From positions 310,001 through 374,000 of the forward strand of contig NZ_JADKPT010000001.1 of the NCBI RefSeq assembly GCF_015351595.1: a stretch of DNA of 64,000 nt, in the 5' to 3' direction. Numbering within the stretch: position 1 is the first letter of the stretch; each line of letters starts with the position of its first letter. The notes below the pieces were generated by a model. That model had not been told where the DNA came from. It worked only from the letters and a program-made list of their open reading frames with translations, and did no database searches. The position numbers and the translations under genes were made by a program. Positions 45,179 through 53,800 of the stretch are shown here, in pieces. This DNA is from Flavobacterium sp. LC2016-12. Its GTDB lineage: Bacteria; Bacteroidota; Bacteroidia; Flavobacteriales; Flavobacteriaceae.

Positions 45179-47698
45179 TTAATAATCATAAACATGTTCA
45201 ACAGTAATATTTTCACTCTCAGCCTTCTTAATAAATGGCAATAATTGCTCAACCGGCATAAAGTAGACATTCCTTTTCAAACCATCATCCGTAACAATGC
45301 TGGACTGGTACAATAACTTTATACCATCCAAATTTAGATCTTGTGATTTATTCATAATGGTCGAAACAGCAATTTCATCATTTCCTGAAATCTCATAAAT
45401 TTTGACATCCTGATTAGCCAATTTTTTCATTTCAGTCGTAAAAATTGCCCATCTTGTAACTGCAATAATCATTTTGTCGCCATTTCCTTTTTTGAAGATT
45501 TTTAAGTCTTTGCTTTCTTTGATAGTGTCACTATTAGAAACAATTAAATAAATCAGATTAGATGGCGTTTCGTAGCTGGATTTCGCGCCCCATTCAATAA
45601 GTTTGGAATAAAATGCCTTAAATGAAAATTCGACTGTAAACAACATCGTTCTTTCCCATTTTCGTAATGTACTGCAATCCGAATTATCAGAAGCTGACCA
45701 TACTTTTTTAACCCACGGAAGAAATTCAAATTCATACCAGGCCGTTTGGTAAACAAAGTCGCTGTAAGCTTTTTGAGCATCAATTATAATTTCTTCTTGT
45801 TTGGATATTTTGTCTTCTGCAAACAAAGAAAAGAATCGTCCTGTTGTATTTTCATAAAGGATTTTCAGGCCATATTCCATCGTCATGCTTACGCCAATGA
45901 CTTGGAGCATCGTTTTATATTCGGCGTTTTCAGGATAAGCTTTTGAAGTCAGTTTTATAGAACGATCGTACAATTTCCAATATTCATCAATCGATTTGTA
46001 AAAAGGAAAATCAGACGGATTTTTACCACTTTTTAAATAATCTGCATATTCTTTTGGATTGTAAACCAAATACCATTCAGGAACCGTTAGAACCGTTTGT
46101 TCTTCTGCTCTGAAGTATTCTTTTATTTTCTTTTTTTGATGCGCTAAATTGTCTGTTGTATACGGATTATATTTATCCAATAACTTGTTTGTAAAGCGCT
46201 GTTCCGGATCTAATTTGTTTTTTAAGGCGAAATATTTAGCGCTATTTGGATATCCTTTCTGAAATTGTTCCACAGTCGCGTGAGGCTGATAGGGAAGGTA
46301 CCAGGTTCCGTTTTCGCTTAAAATTGCATCTGTCATTTCAAGTGTCCATTTCTTGACATGGTCTTTTGCTTCGGGATTGGTTCCTTGTTTGTAATAAATC
46401 ACAAAAGCAAAAACCTCTCTGTTGGCCCACGAAAGATAACTTTCATGATCCGGCAAAGCATGTCTCAGCGAAACATTGATCACATTCACTTTGTTATTTT
46501 GAAAAATGGCACTCATTTTCGGAATAAATGATTTTATATTCTCCACCGGAATAAAGTATTCCTGCAATACATAGGTTGACTTTTCGCGGGAAGAAGGTTC
46601 TAATTCCTTCACATCATAGCTCGCTTCTTTATTGCGCCATCGAACCGTTTTAGGAATAAAATATAAAGGATCAATCGTGTATTCGCGAATCCATTTTCCT
46701 GAATTTCCCCAGGAAACCACTCCTGATAAGTTCGATTCCAGCCAATAATTTTGAGTTTCATCTATTAATCGATCAGTATCAGTTAAGGGTCTGGTTGTTT
46801 TCTCCCATGAAATACTCATTATTTTGTCGTATTTCGGCGGATATAAATTCCCATTCTGAAAAACGACTTTGTCATTATTTCTAATGTTTTTATCAAAATA
46901 AGCTTTGTAATCTTCAATAGGCATGACCTGATGAAATCTTTCTACTTTTTCGTTATCAACCAATTGCAAAGTTGCTTCGGCAATAACGCCAATTCCGCCA
47001 TAACCGCCAATTGTGGCATAAAAAACATCCTGATTTACTTTTCGGTTTGCAATGATAATAGCACCATTTGCTGTAATTATTTTCAATTCTAAAACCGATG
47101 AAATAATCGGACCATAACCCACATATCTTCCGTGGCAATTTACCGAAATCGCACCGCCAACAGTAAAATTAGAATACGTCTGCATGATTTTGATAGACAA
47201 ATTCAAAGGATCAATTACTGTTTGAATATCTTTCCAACGAATTCCTACTTGTACCGTAATCTGCTTTTTAGTGGTATCAATACGGACGATTTTATTGAAA
47301 GATCGCATATCAATATGCAAGCTGTTTTCGAAAGCCGTTTGTCCGCCCATACTGTATTTTCCTCCTCCAATCGAAATGGGACCGGTTGTATTTTTTATGG
47401 CGTAAACAATCTCGTTTACCGTTTTGGGTTTGATAATTTGATTGACCTGAATCGGGTTGATTTGCGTAATATCATTCAGTGTTTTATTATCAATCGTTTT
47501 ATCGAATTTTGAATCTCCGGAGAATTGTATTAATAAGAAAATGTATAAAACGAATAAAAGGAAACCGTAAAACGGAATTGCCCTGCGCTTTTTTCTATTG
47601 GCAAACCGAATCGCTTTTTTGATTCCGGCGTAAATGAATTGTAAAATTTTGAGTAACCAGGCGAATAGCAATAGAATAAAACGGTAAATTTTTTTCAT
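45179..47698 (-). CDS. Membrane-anchored FAD-binding oxidoreductase (VAO/aldonolactone oxidase-like) with extra C-terminal domain
   Basis: 839 aa. N-terminal membrane segments (FILLLFAWLLKILQFIYAGI; AIPFYGFLLFVLYIFLLIQF) precede a FAD_binding_4 domain: PISIGGGKYSMGGQTAFENSLHIDM, TVGGAISVNCHGRYVGYGPIISSVLELKIITANG and GGYGGIGVIAEATLQLV. Residues to about 550 follow the aldonolactone-oxidase type, ending with LDPEQRFTNKLLDKY. Residues about 560-839 form an added domain I do not recognise (WYLVYNPKEYADYLK, WYEFEFLPWVKKVW). The substrate is unknown; the family oxidises sugar lactones or alcohols. Its neighbours suggest an envelope-associated pathway. Confidence 0.72.
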   Translation of the reverse strand: MKKIYRFILLLFAWLLKILQFIYAGIKKAIRFANRKKRRAIPFYGFLLFVLYIFLLIQFSGDSKFDKTIDNKTLNDITQINPIQVNQIIKPKTVNEIVYAIKNTTGPISIGGGKYSMGGQTAFENSLHIDMRSFNKIVRIDTTKKQITVQVGIRWKDIQTVIDPLNLSIKIMQTYSNFTVGGAISVNCHGRYVGYGPIISSVLELKIITANGAIIIANRKVNQDVFYATIGGYGGIGVIAEATLQLVDNEKVERFHQVMPIEDYKAYFDKNIRNNDKVVFQNGNLYPPKYDKIMSISWEKTTRPLTDTDRLIDETQNYWLESNLSGVVSWGNSGKWIREYTIDPLYFIPKTVRWRNKEASYDVKELEPSSREKSTYVLQEYFIPVENIKSFIPKMSAIFQNNKVNVINVSLRHALPDHESYLSWANREVFAFVIYYKQGTNPEAKDHVKKWTLEMTDAILSENGTWYLPYQPHATVEQFQKGYPNSAKYFALKNKLDPEQRFTNKLLDKYNPYTTDNLAHQKKKIKEYFRAEEQTVLTVPEWYLVYNPKEYADYLKSGKNPSDFPFYKSIDEYWKLYDRSIKLTSKAYPENAEYKTMLQVIGVSMTMEYGLKILYENTTGRFFSLFAEDKISKQEEIIIDAQKAYSDFVYQTAWYEFEFLPWVKKVWSASDNSDCSTLRKWERTMLFTVEFSFKAFYSKLIEWGAKSSYETPSNLIYLIVSNSDTIKESKDLKIFKKGNGDKMIIAVTRWAIFTTEMKKLANQDVKIYEISGNDEIAVSTIMNKSQDLNLDGIKLLYQSSIVTDDGLKRNVYFMPVEQLLPFIKKAESENITVEHVYDY

Positions 47699-47719
47699 AA
47701 AACAGGCAGAGAAAAGAGA

Positions 47720-48661
47720 TTAGATTTTGGTAAAAACCATTAAAGCATTTTTGGTAGGATCGCCTTTTTGATACAACGTTTTTTTGTTGAATTTAAATCC
47801 GATGTTTTCAACAAAAGCACAAATAAAGTCTAAAGAATAAAAGTTCCGAACTTCTTTGGCATTGTATTCCCAGGTTTCGTTTACGCCCAAATTAAAGACA
47901 TCGTGCGCCAAAGCCACTAATACTTTTTGATCTTCGGTATCGCAATTATGATCTCTTAAAATCAATTTTCCACCCACTCGCATCGTATCTCTGATGGAAG
48001 AAATATATTGCGTTCGCAACTCTAAAGGACAATGATGAAAACCGATATAAACAGTGACCAAATCAACACTATTGTGCGGAACATGATCTCCAAATTTGGT
48101 TTCGTAATTGGTAAAGGGAATATATTCTGCTCCAACAGCAATTTGCCCGCGCTCGACCATTTCGGTAAAAGAATATTTTGGTTTTCGGCCATCTGCATAA
48201 TATCTTTTTCCTTTGATGGAAATACTTTCTTCCAGATAATCCAGATAACGGCCCGAAGAACCAATTTCTAAATAACCATTATAAGAAGTACCTTCTCCCA
48301 ACAAAGCAACCGTTTCTGCCGACATCTCATTTTTTTGATGCATTAAAGCCGGAAGCTGATAACGAACGCTTGATAACATAGGAGTAATGTCGTCTAACTG
48401 CGATTGTGTTGCCGTATAAATCTCTTTATCAGTACTTTTTGAAATCGTGTTGTCATAAATTAATTTATGGAATTCGGCCTCTGGGTATAAATTAAACACA
48501 TTTTTCAAAAACAAAAAGAACTGATTTTTAAGTTTTGAATTCGTATAAATGTATTTGAAATTACTTCTAAGAATTGAAGTCGATTCAAGCAATTTGTTAG
48601 GAAACAATTGTACCGATGTGACAAAAAGTAATGTTGTTTTAACGAAGTCCCTTCTTTTCAT
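47720..48661 (-). CDS. Methyltransferase-like protein with a twin-arginine signal
   Basis: 313 aa from the ATG at 48661, which begins MKRRDFVKTTLLFVTSVQLFP, a Tat-type signal (RRDFVK then hydrophobic core). The body has a class I SAM-methyltransferase pattern: GTSYNGYLEIGSSGRYLDYLEE (motif I, EIGSSGRY), SVDLVTVYIGFHHCP, MRVGGKLILRDHNCD. Motif I is close to normal, so it may bind SAM or a related ligand; an exported SAM enzyme would be odd because SAM is cytoplasmic. First gene of the operon running to 44027; the FAD oxidase follows 21 bases later. Confidence 0.65.
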   Translation of the reverse strand: MKRRDFVKTTLLFVTSVQLFPNKLLESTSILRSNFKYIYTNSKLKNQFFLFLKNVFNLYPEAEFHKLIYDNTISKSTDKEIYTATQSQLDDITPMLSSVRYQLPALMHQKNEMSAETVALLGEGTSYNGYLEIGSSGRYLDYLEESISIKGKRYYADGRKPKYSFTEMVERGQIAVGAEYIPFTNYETKFGDHVPHNSVDLVTVYIGFHHCPLELRTQYISSIRDTMRVGGKLILRDHNCDTEDQKVLVALAHDVFNLGVNETWEYNAKEVRNFYSLDFICAFVENIGFKFNKKTLYQKGDPTKNALMVFTKI

Positions 48662-48679
48662 AGTTGGTTTTTGGTAAAT

Positions 48680-48687
48680 CAAACATA
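48680..48687 (-). promoter_or_regulatory. -7 element of the methyltransferase/FAD oxidase operon
   Basis: TATGTTTG on the minus strand, 18 bases before the ATG; no -33 element at the expected distance. Confidence 0.35.
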
Positions 48688-48744
48688 GTGATTATGCTTA
48701 CAAAAAACTAATTTCGCAATTAGAAAAAAATAGAACTATTAGTT

Positions 48745-48814
48745 CGCTAGCGCGAGCTTCTCGCTCGTGCCCGATCCAATCTTTGCGTTCACGAGCGGGA
48801 CGCTCGCGCTGGCG
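48745..48814. repeat. GC-rich imperfect palindrome (GCGCGAGC family)
   Basis: Arms CGCTAGCGCGAGCTTCTCGC... (48745-48769) and its near complement (48790-48814), about 21 of 25 positions, with a 20-base loop. Its GC content stands out sharply from the AT-rich surroundings. The family resembles REP-like elements widespread in Bacteroidota. The rest of the 336-base gap (48662-48997) is AT-rich with no gene. Confidence 0.7.
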
Positions 48815-48997
48815 GGGGAAATAATTTGGTTTTTGGTTGGGTAAATGTAGGAATTAATTTAAATGTTAATTATTTTTTATTTTGATTCGTATAGAAAGTT
48901 TTTTTATAAAACAAAATACAGATTTACAAATTGAAAAAAAATGTAAATCTGCTATTTGTTTTTTACTTATGAGTATGACTTTCAGTCCAGTGGGGGA

Positions 48998-50161
48998 TTA
49001 TTGAGAATTCATTTTTAACTTTACAAATGCTCTCATCATAGGGTTTTTAAAGGCATATCTTGTACTCATTCCTTTACCAAGTTTGAATAATATTTCTCCT
49101 CTACTTTCGGTTGTTAATTGATTTAAATTATAATTTTTTGAATTTGATTTAGTTAATAAATTATAATTTTTAACAACATCAGTAATTGTAAATGAATTAA
49201 ATTCATCAATTTCACAATTAGCACAAGAGTATAGAAGATGTTTCCATTTATTGCTACTATTTGAAGCTAAAATAGCCTTTCTAAATGAAATTCGTAGTTG
49301 CTCAGATGTGTTTTCAATACCTTTATTTATTGCAATCGTTAAATAAGGCTCGGAAAAATTTGTCTTTTCATTTTCTATTAATTCTTTAGATCCATATTTA
49401 CAAATCAGATGGACATAATGAGGAAAACCAGACGAAAATTCTACAATTTTATTTCTAACAGTTTTATCTATTTTTAACCCTAATATTTTTAGCCCATTGT
49501 TAATGATTTCTTCACATTCCTCTTTCTTCATGGTAGGCATTTTCACTTGCTTTAGACATCTTTCTAATGATTGGTGGTTTCCAATTAAAGATTCTATATT
49601 GTCGGCAATACCTACTAAAACAACTGTAGAATTTGTGTTGTTGTCAGATAAAGATTTAATTAAATCTGCAAAACTTGATCTAGTTTTTTCGTTTATTATA
49701 TTGTCAAATTCATCGAAAATAAATAACATCTTGAAATCATTACCGAATAAATTTAGTAAATTAACCACATGACTAGCTCGAAGATTGACAATATTACTGA
49801 TTTGATTTCCCATATCAACTATTTCAGTAATTTTGTCTGATTTGAAACCTATACCAGCCGTTGTTTTTGAAAACTGTATACTTTCAAAAGCTCTTTCCCA
49901 TAAAGTTTTAAAATTATCTTGTCTATCACATGTTATCTTAACTGGATACAGGTTAGTATATGAGGAGAACATAATATTAGCTAATGACGTTTTTCCTACA
50001 CCACGCTCTCCATAAAGTATTGCATGTTGACCTCTTTCATTTATTGCTTCAGCAACTTTTTGCAATTGAGTTATTCGTCCAAAGAAAAAATCTTTTTCTT
50101 GTATGGGCATTATCGGTGAAAAAACTTGATTTAATAGTAATAGCTTGGTAGATTTGTCCAT
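48998..50161 (-). CDS. AAA ATPase (ORC/STAND-like ATP-binding protein)
   Basis: 387 aa. Walker A is AILYGERGVGKTSLA (about residues 48-60) and Walker B MLFIFDEFDNI; sensor-like TVVLVGIADNIESLIG follows. The N-terminus (SPIMPIQEKDFFFGRITQLQKVAEAI) is the typical entry to ORC1/Cdc6-type bacterial ATPases. A C-terminal helical/winged region (residues 280-387) has no named match. There is no effector domain. It lies in an AT-rich islet with two small genes between housekeeping blocks, like many orphan STAND or defence ATPases. Function unknown. Confidence 0.75.
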   Translation of the reverse strand: MDKSTKLLLLNQVFSPIMPIQEKDFFFGRITQLQKVAEAINERGQHAILYGERGVGKTSLANIMFSSYTNLYPVKITCDRQDNFKTLWERAFESIQFSKTTAGIGFKSDKITEIVDMGNQISNIVNLRASHVVNLLNLFGNDFKMLFIFDEFDNIINEKTRSSFADLIKSLSDNNTNSTVVLVGIADNIESLIGNHQSLERCLKQVKMPTMKKEECEEIINNGLKILGLKIDKTVRNKIVEFSSGFPHYVHLICKYGSKELIENEKTNFSEPYLTIAINKGIENTSEQLRISFRKAILASNSSNKWKHLLYSCANCEIDEFNSFTITDVVKNYNLLTKSNSKNYNLNQLTTESRGEILFKLGKGMSTRYAFKNPMMRAFVKLKMNSQ

Positions 50162-50194
50162 TATTTTTTATATTTTTCTAGAGTAAAAATATAA

Positions 50195-50222
50195 AAAAAA
50201 GCCTTCATTTTGAAGGCTTTTT
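50195..50222 (-). terminator. Terminator of the 50224-50978 gene pair
   Basis: GCCTTCA-TTT-TGAAGGC stem extended by A/T pairs, with a T run on the minus strand, directly after the 65-aa gene's stop. It separates that pair from the downstream ATPase gene. Confidence 0.75.
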
Positions 50223-50223
50223 A

Positions 50224-50421
50224 TTAAGTTTTTGTTTTATTAAAGGCTGATTTCAAATCTGAAATAAAATTTTCAGCATCTTTTTTATTTCGAATAGCTT
50301 TAGATAAATTATCTTGTGTGTCAGATGACCCCGTTGTTAATTTAACTAGCGGTTTATATTGGCTATTTTTTTCAGAAATAGCTTTGAATAGTTCAATTTT
50401 ACTATTTATATCGATTTTCAT
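50224..50421 (-). CDS. Small protein of unknown function
   Basis: 65 aa, charged and helical (MKIDINSKIELFKAISEKNSQYKPLV...DAENFISDLKSAFNKTKT). No motif. It begins 17 bases after the 179-aa gene and ends at a terminator, which supports it being a real second gene of that pair. Confidence 0.5.
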   Translation of the reverse strand: MKIDINSKIELFKAISEKNSQYKPLVKLTTGSSDTQDNLSKAIRNKKDAENFISDLKSAFNKTKT

Positions 50422-50438
50422 AATGCAAATATATTAAT

Positions 50439-50978
50439 TTAATTTAATTTATATATATAATATCTATATAAATCTTGTGGATTCCTTTCTGTATCAAATA
50501 CTTCTGGTCTAGGTTTGAAAAATGGGTATCCATTTTCATCTCTTTCGATATCGATTTTATTTCTTAATAATTTGACATACCAATCAACTCCTACAATAGA
50601 TAAATTATCCAAGTTCGATATATTATATCTAAACATTCTGTGATAAAGATATGCTCTTAAATCGTCGGAACCATCTATGCCAATGGAATTTTCTTTATTT
50701 TGATTCAAAAATAAAATTCCATATAGTAAAATTGATGAGAATAATTTATTAATATTTTTGTGCTTAACTTTAAATTTATCATTTATAGTTCCATCTTCAT
50801 TAGGTGGTCCAAATCCTAAATTATAAACATTTTGTAAATACGGATCAGGATGATGAACTATAGAAACGTGCAATTCAATTAGTGTATCGTCACAAAGTTC
50901 ACTTTCAAAAATGAAATATTTAAAATCTTCACTAACATACTTTGGATCATATGTATCATCTAAATTTATTTTTATCAT
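50439..50978 (-). CDS. Uncharacterised protein, DUF6934-like
   Basis: 179 aa. Visible landmarks: DFKYFIFES, NVYNLGFGPPNEDGTINDKFKV and SIGIDGSDDLRAYLYHRMFRYNI. The YNLxFG...(I/V)xGSxxxRxxLYxR layout recalls an uncharacterised small family (DUF6934 by memory, not checked). No signal or membrane part. Paired with the 65-aa gene. This islet of three short genes may be an uncharacterised defence or toxin-type cassette, which is only a guess from its setting. Confidence 0.5.
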   Translation of the reverse strand: MIKINLDDTYDPKYVSEDFKYFIFESELCDDTLIELHVSIVHHPDPYLQNVYNLGFGPPNEDGTINDKFKVKHKNINKLFSSILLYGILFLNQNKENSIGIDGSDDLRAYLYHRMFRYNISNLDNLSIVGVDWYVKLLRNKIDIERDENGYPFFKPRPEVFDTERNPQDLYRYYIYKLN

Positions 50979-51107
50979 ATTATTTTTTAGTTTGCAATCT
51001 TATAATATATTAGTTTTTAAAGATTTTTTTTAAGTATCGTTTTTTTTTAATATTTTCCAAACATACCAATTTTACTTACAAAAAGCTAATTCAATAATTA
51101 ATTTAAA

Positions 51108-51139
51108 AAGCCACGAATTCATAATTAAATTCGTGGCTT
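51108..51139 (-). terminator. Terminator of the thr operon
   Basis: 12-bp stem AAGCCACGAATT / AATTCGTGGCTT, 8-base loop, T run on the minus strand, 25 bases past the thrC stop. Confidence 0.85.
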
Positions 51140-51163
51140 ATATATTTGTATAGAGATAAATTA

Positions 51164-52453
51164 TTACCCCAAAAACGCCTTCAATTCCTCATAAGTCTTA
51201 ATCTTCACACTCACTTTATCTTCATTCATAACACTTTCAATTTGTTCTGGAATCGGAAGTTTAATGCCTAAAGCAGGTTCAACAACATCTAAGAATTTAA
51301 TAGGATGCGCGGTTTCTAAGAAAACACCAATTGCGTTATCGTGTTTTTGCAATTCTTTTTTCAAACCTAAATAACCCACAGCACCGTGTGGTTCTGCGAT
51401 GTAACCGTCGGTATTGTAAATTTGTTTTAGGGCTGTAAGTGTTTCTTCATCGGTATAACTATACGATGAGAAATCTTTTTCGAAAGCTTTTAAATCGTTG
51501 TTGTACAATTCCTGAATTCTAATAAAGTTACTTGGGTTTCCAACGTCCATAGCGTTCGAAATTGTTGCTTTAGAAGGTTTCGGATCGTATTTTCCGCTTT
51601 CTAAGAATCTTGGTACCGTATCGTTTACATTGGTAGACGCTACAAAATGCTCAATTGGCAAACCTAGTTTTTTTGCCATAATTCCGGCGCAGATATTTCC
51701 GAAATTCCCGCTTGGGCAAGAGAAAACTAATGGTTTGTTTTGGCTTTTCAAAGCCTTGTAAGCAAAGAAAAAATAGAACATTTGTGGCAGCCAGCGCGCA
51801 ATATTAATAGAATTTGCCGAAGTCAGGTTTTTATGCGCCAGAGTTTCATCTAAAAACGCTTTTTTAACCATATCCTGACAATCATCAAAAACACCATCTA
51901 CTTCAAGAGCTTTAATGTTTTGTCCTAATGTCGTCAATTGTTTTTCCTGAATATCGCTCACTTTTCCTGACGGATATAAAATCACAACATCAACGCCGTC
52001 AACGCCAAGAAATCCGCTCGCAACCGCACCGCCCGTATCTCCGGAAGTCGCTACCAAAACGGTATTTTTACTGTCTTTTTTATCTTTATTAAAATACGCC
52101 AGACAACGTGACATAAATCGCGCTCCAACATCTTTAAAAGCCATTGTTGGCCCGTGCCATAATTCTAACGAATAAATCCCGTTTTCAACTTCCACAACCG
52201 GAAAATCAAAAGATAAAGTGTCTTTAATAATTTCTCTTAAATTGTCCTCCGGAATATCATCGCCCACAAATTGCTGAATCACATCAAAAGCAATATCGTT
52301 ATGGCTTAAATTCTCGATTACATTAAAAAACGCAGGATTTAAAGGCGTGATGATTTGCGGAAAATACAATCCTTTATCACTCGCTAATCCTTGTATTACA
52401 GCTTCTTTGAATGAAACTTCTGGTGCATTATGGTTTAAACTATAGTATTTCAT
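51164..52453 (-). CDS. thrC: Threonine synthase
   Basis: 429 aa PLP enzyme, last step of threonine synthesis: O-phosphohomoserine to L-threonine. Landmarks: MKYYSLNHNAPEVSFKEAVIQGL, WHGPTMAFKDVGARFMSR (Schiff-base Lys), VLVATSGDTGGAVASGF, FSCPSGNFGNICAGIMAKKLGLP and SNAMDVGNPSNF. Length and order match bacterial ThrC of the longer clade. Third gene of thrABC, with a 275-base repeat-bearing gap before it. Confidence 0.96.
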   Translation of the reverse strand: MKYYSLNHNAPEVSFKEAVIQGLASDKGLYFPQIITPLNPAFFNVIENLSHNDIAFDVIQQFVGDDIPEDNLREIIKDTLSFDFPVVEVENGIYSLELWHGPTMAFKDVGARFMSRCLAYFNKDKKDSKNTVLVATSGDTGGAVASGFLGVDGVDVVILYPSGKVSDIQEKQLTTLGQNIKALEVDGVFDDCQDMVKKAFLDETLAHKNLTSANSINIARWLPQMFYFFFAYKALKSQNKPLVFSCPSGNFGNICAGIMAKKLGLPIEHFVASTNVNDTVPRFLESGKYDPKPSKATISNAMDVGNPSNFIRIQELYNNDLKAFEKDFSSYSYTDEETLTALKQIYNTDGYIAEPHGAVGYLGLKKELQKHDNAIGVFLETAHPIKFLDVVEPALGIKLPIPEQIESVMNEDKVSVKIKTYEELKAFLG

Positions 52454-52460
52454 GGTTTAA

Positions 52461-52484
52461 TTTTAGATTTTAGATTTTAGATTT
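52461..52484. repeat. Short tandem repeat TTTTAGA
   Basis: About 3.4 copies of a 7-base unit, followed by looser gaatagaatatagagtatag words, just upstream of thrC. Confidence 0.7.
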
Positions 52485-52593
52485 AGAAAAAAGAGAATAG
52501 AATATAGAGTATAGAAAATAGACTTTCTTTACAATCAAATTCCAATTTTTTAAATTCCAAAATCCAATAATTATATTATTTAAGCTTCTGTTT

Positions 52594-52695
52594 TGTCATT
52601 TCGACGGAGGAGAAATCTCCGCAAGTAGCTCCGCAGGCTAAATCGCCAATCTTTGTCGAGTTTCTCGCGGGGATTCCTCGTTCCTCGGAATGACA
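52594..52695. repeat. Imperfect palindrome TGTCATTTCGACGGAGGAG... inside thr operon
   Basis: Arms 52594-52622 and 52667-52695; TGTCATTCCGAGGAACGAGG-type words, which I have seen in many Bacteroidota intergenic regions. The element is GC-richer than the DNA around it. It lies between thrB and thrC. Confidence 0.75.
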
Positions 52696-52728
52696 AACTG
52701 TGTCTTAATTCTTTTTATTTAAAACGTT

Positions 52729-53652
52729 TCACAAAATCCTAACCCCATCCGGATTTATTTTCGAAACGTGAATTTCATAAGGCAAATTCATTTTCTCATA
52801 AACTTCGCTCATGGCTTTGGCGATTTGGTCGGCGGTGTTTTTTCCTCTGCTTAGAGCAAAAATCGACGGGCCGGAACCTGAAATTCCAGAACCTAAGGCA
52901 CCGTTTTCTAAAGCTGTTTGTTTGATCAAATCAAATCCCGGAATCAAAACGCTTCTTAATGGTTCAACGATTTCGTCATGAAGCGATCTTCCAATCAAAT
53001 CATAATCTTTGGTGTATAAACCGGCAATTAATCCGCCCACATTTCCCCATTGCATAATCGCACTTTTTAGGGAAACGTTTTGTTTCAATACCGAACGTGC
53101 ATCTGAAGTTTTCAATTCAATTTGAGGATGAACCACCGTAGCATACAATTCTTCCGGACTATCAATTCGGATAATATCAAGCGGCGCATAACTTCTTACC
53201 AATGTAAATCCGCCTAAAAGGGCAGGAGCAACGTTGTCTGCATGCGCGTTTCCGCTGGCTAATTTTTCGCCCTGCATGGCAAATTGCACTAAATCTTTAC
53301 GGGAATACGGTCTTCCTAATAATTCATTGATTCCGAAAACCGCTCCGGCAGAACTGGCAGCACTGCTTCCAATCCCGCTTCCGGCTTTGATGTTTTTGTA
53401 AATTTCGATTTCAAAACCAAAATCTAATTCGTCTAAAGTTTCCAGCATCGCCAAAGCCGCAACACCTGAAACGTTTTTCTCGGTTTCCAATGGCAAATCG
53501 GCACCGACAATTTTAGTAATACGAACGCCTTTTTGATCGACTTTTCGAACAATCATTTCATCGCCTGCATTGTCTAAGCAAAGTCCAAGTACGTCAAATC
53601 CGCACGAAAGATTCGCGATAGTTGCCGGGCAAAAGAGTTTAATTTGTGTCAT
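52729..53652 (-). CDS. thrB: Homoserine kinase
   Basis: 307 aa GHMP kinase, phosphorylating homoserine. Landmarks: FCPATIANLSCGFDVLGLCLD, ATP-loop GSGIGSSAASSAGAVFGINELLG, and GALGSGISGSGPSIFAL at the C-terminal motif. Standard length. Between thrA and thrC, with intergenic palindromes on both sides. Confidence 0.95.
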   Translation of the reverse strand: MTQIKLFCPATIANLSCGFDVLGLCLDNAGDEMIVRKVDQKGVRITKIVGADLPLETEKNVSGVAALAMLETLDELDFGFEIEIYKNIKAGSGIGSSAASSAGAVFGINELLGRPYSRKDLVQFAMQGEKLASGNAHADNVAPALLGGFTLVRSYAPLDIIRIDSPEELYATVVHPQIELKTSDARSVLKQNVSLKSAIMQWGNVGGLIAGLYTKDYDLIGRSLHDEIVEPLRSVLIPGFDLIKQTALENGALGSGISGSGPSIFALSRGKNTADQIAKAMSEVYEKMNLPYEIHVSKINPDGVRIL

Positions 53653-53800
53653 TTGTTATAAGGTTCAAAGTGGCAAAGGTTCAAAGGAACAAAGGTTTTG
53701 CCTCTAGATATTTTTATATTTAGGTTTAAAGGTTCAAGGAGGCAAAGTGACAAAGTAAAAACCTTTGAACCTTTGCACCTCTGTGCCTTTGTCCCTTTTT
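53653..53800. repeat. AAGGTTCAAAGTGGC palindrome inside thr operon
   Basis: Repeated words aaggttcaaagtggcaaaggttcaaagg on the left and ctttgaacctttgcacctctgtgcctttg on the right form an imperfect palindrome that fills the thrA-thrB gap. Related words occur at 41941 and 43098. Confidence 0.7.
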
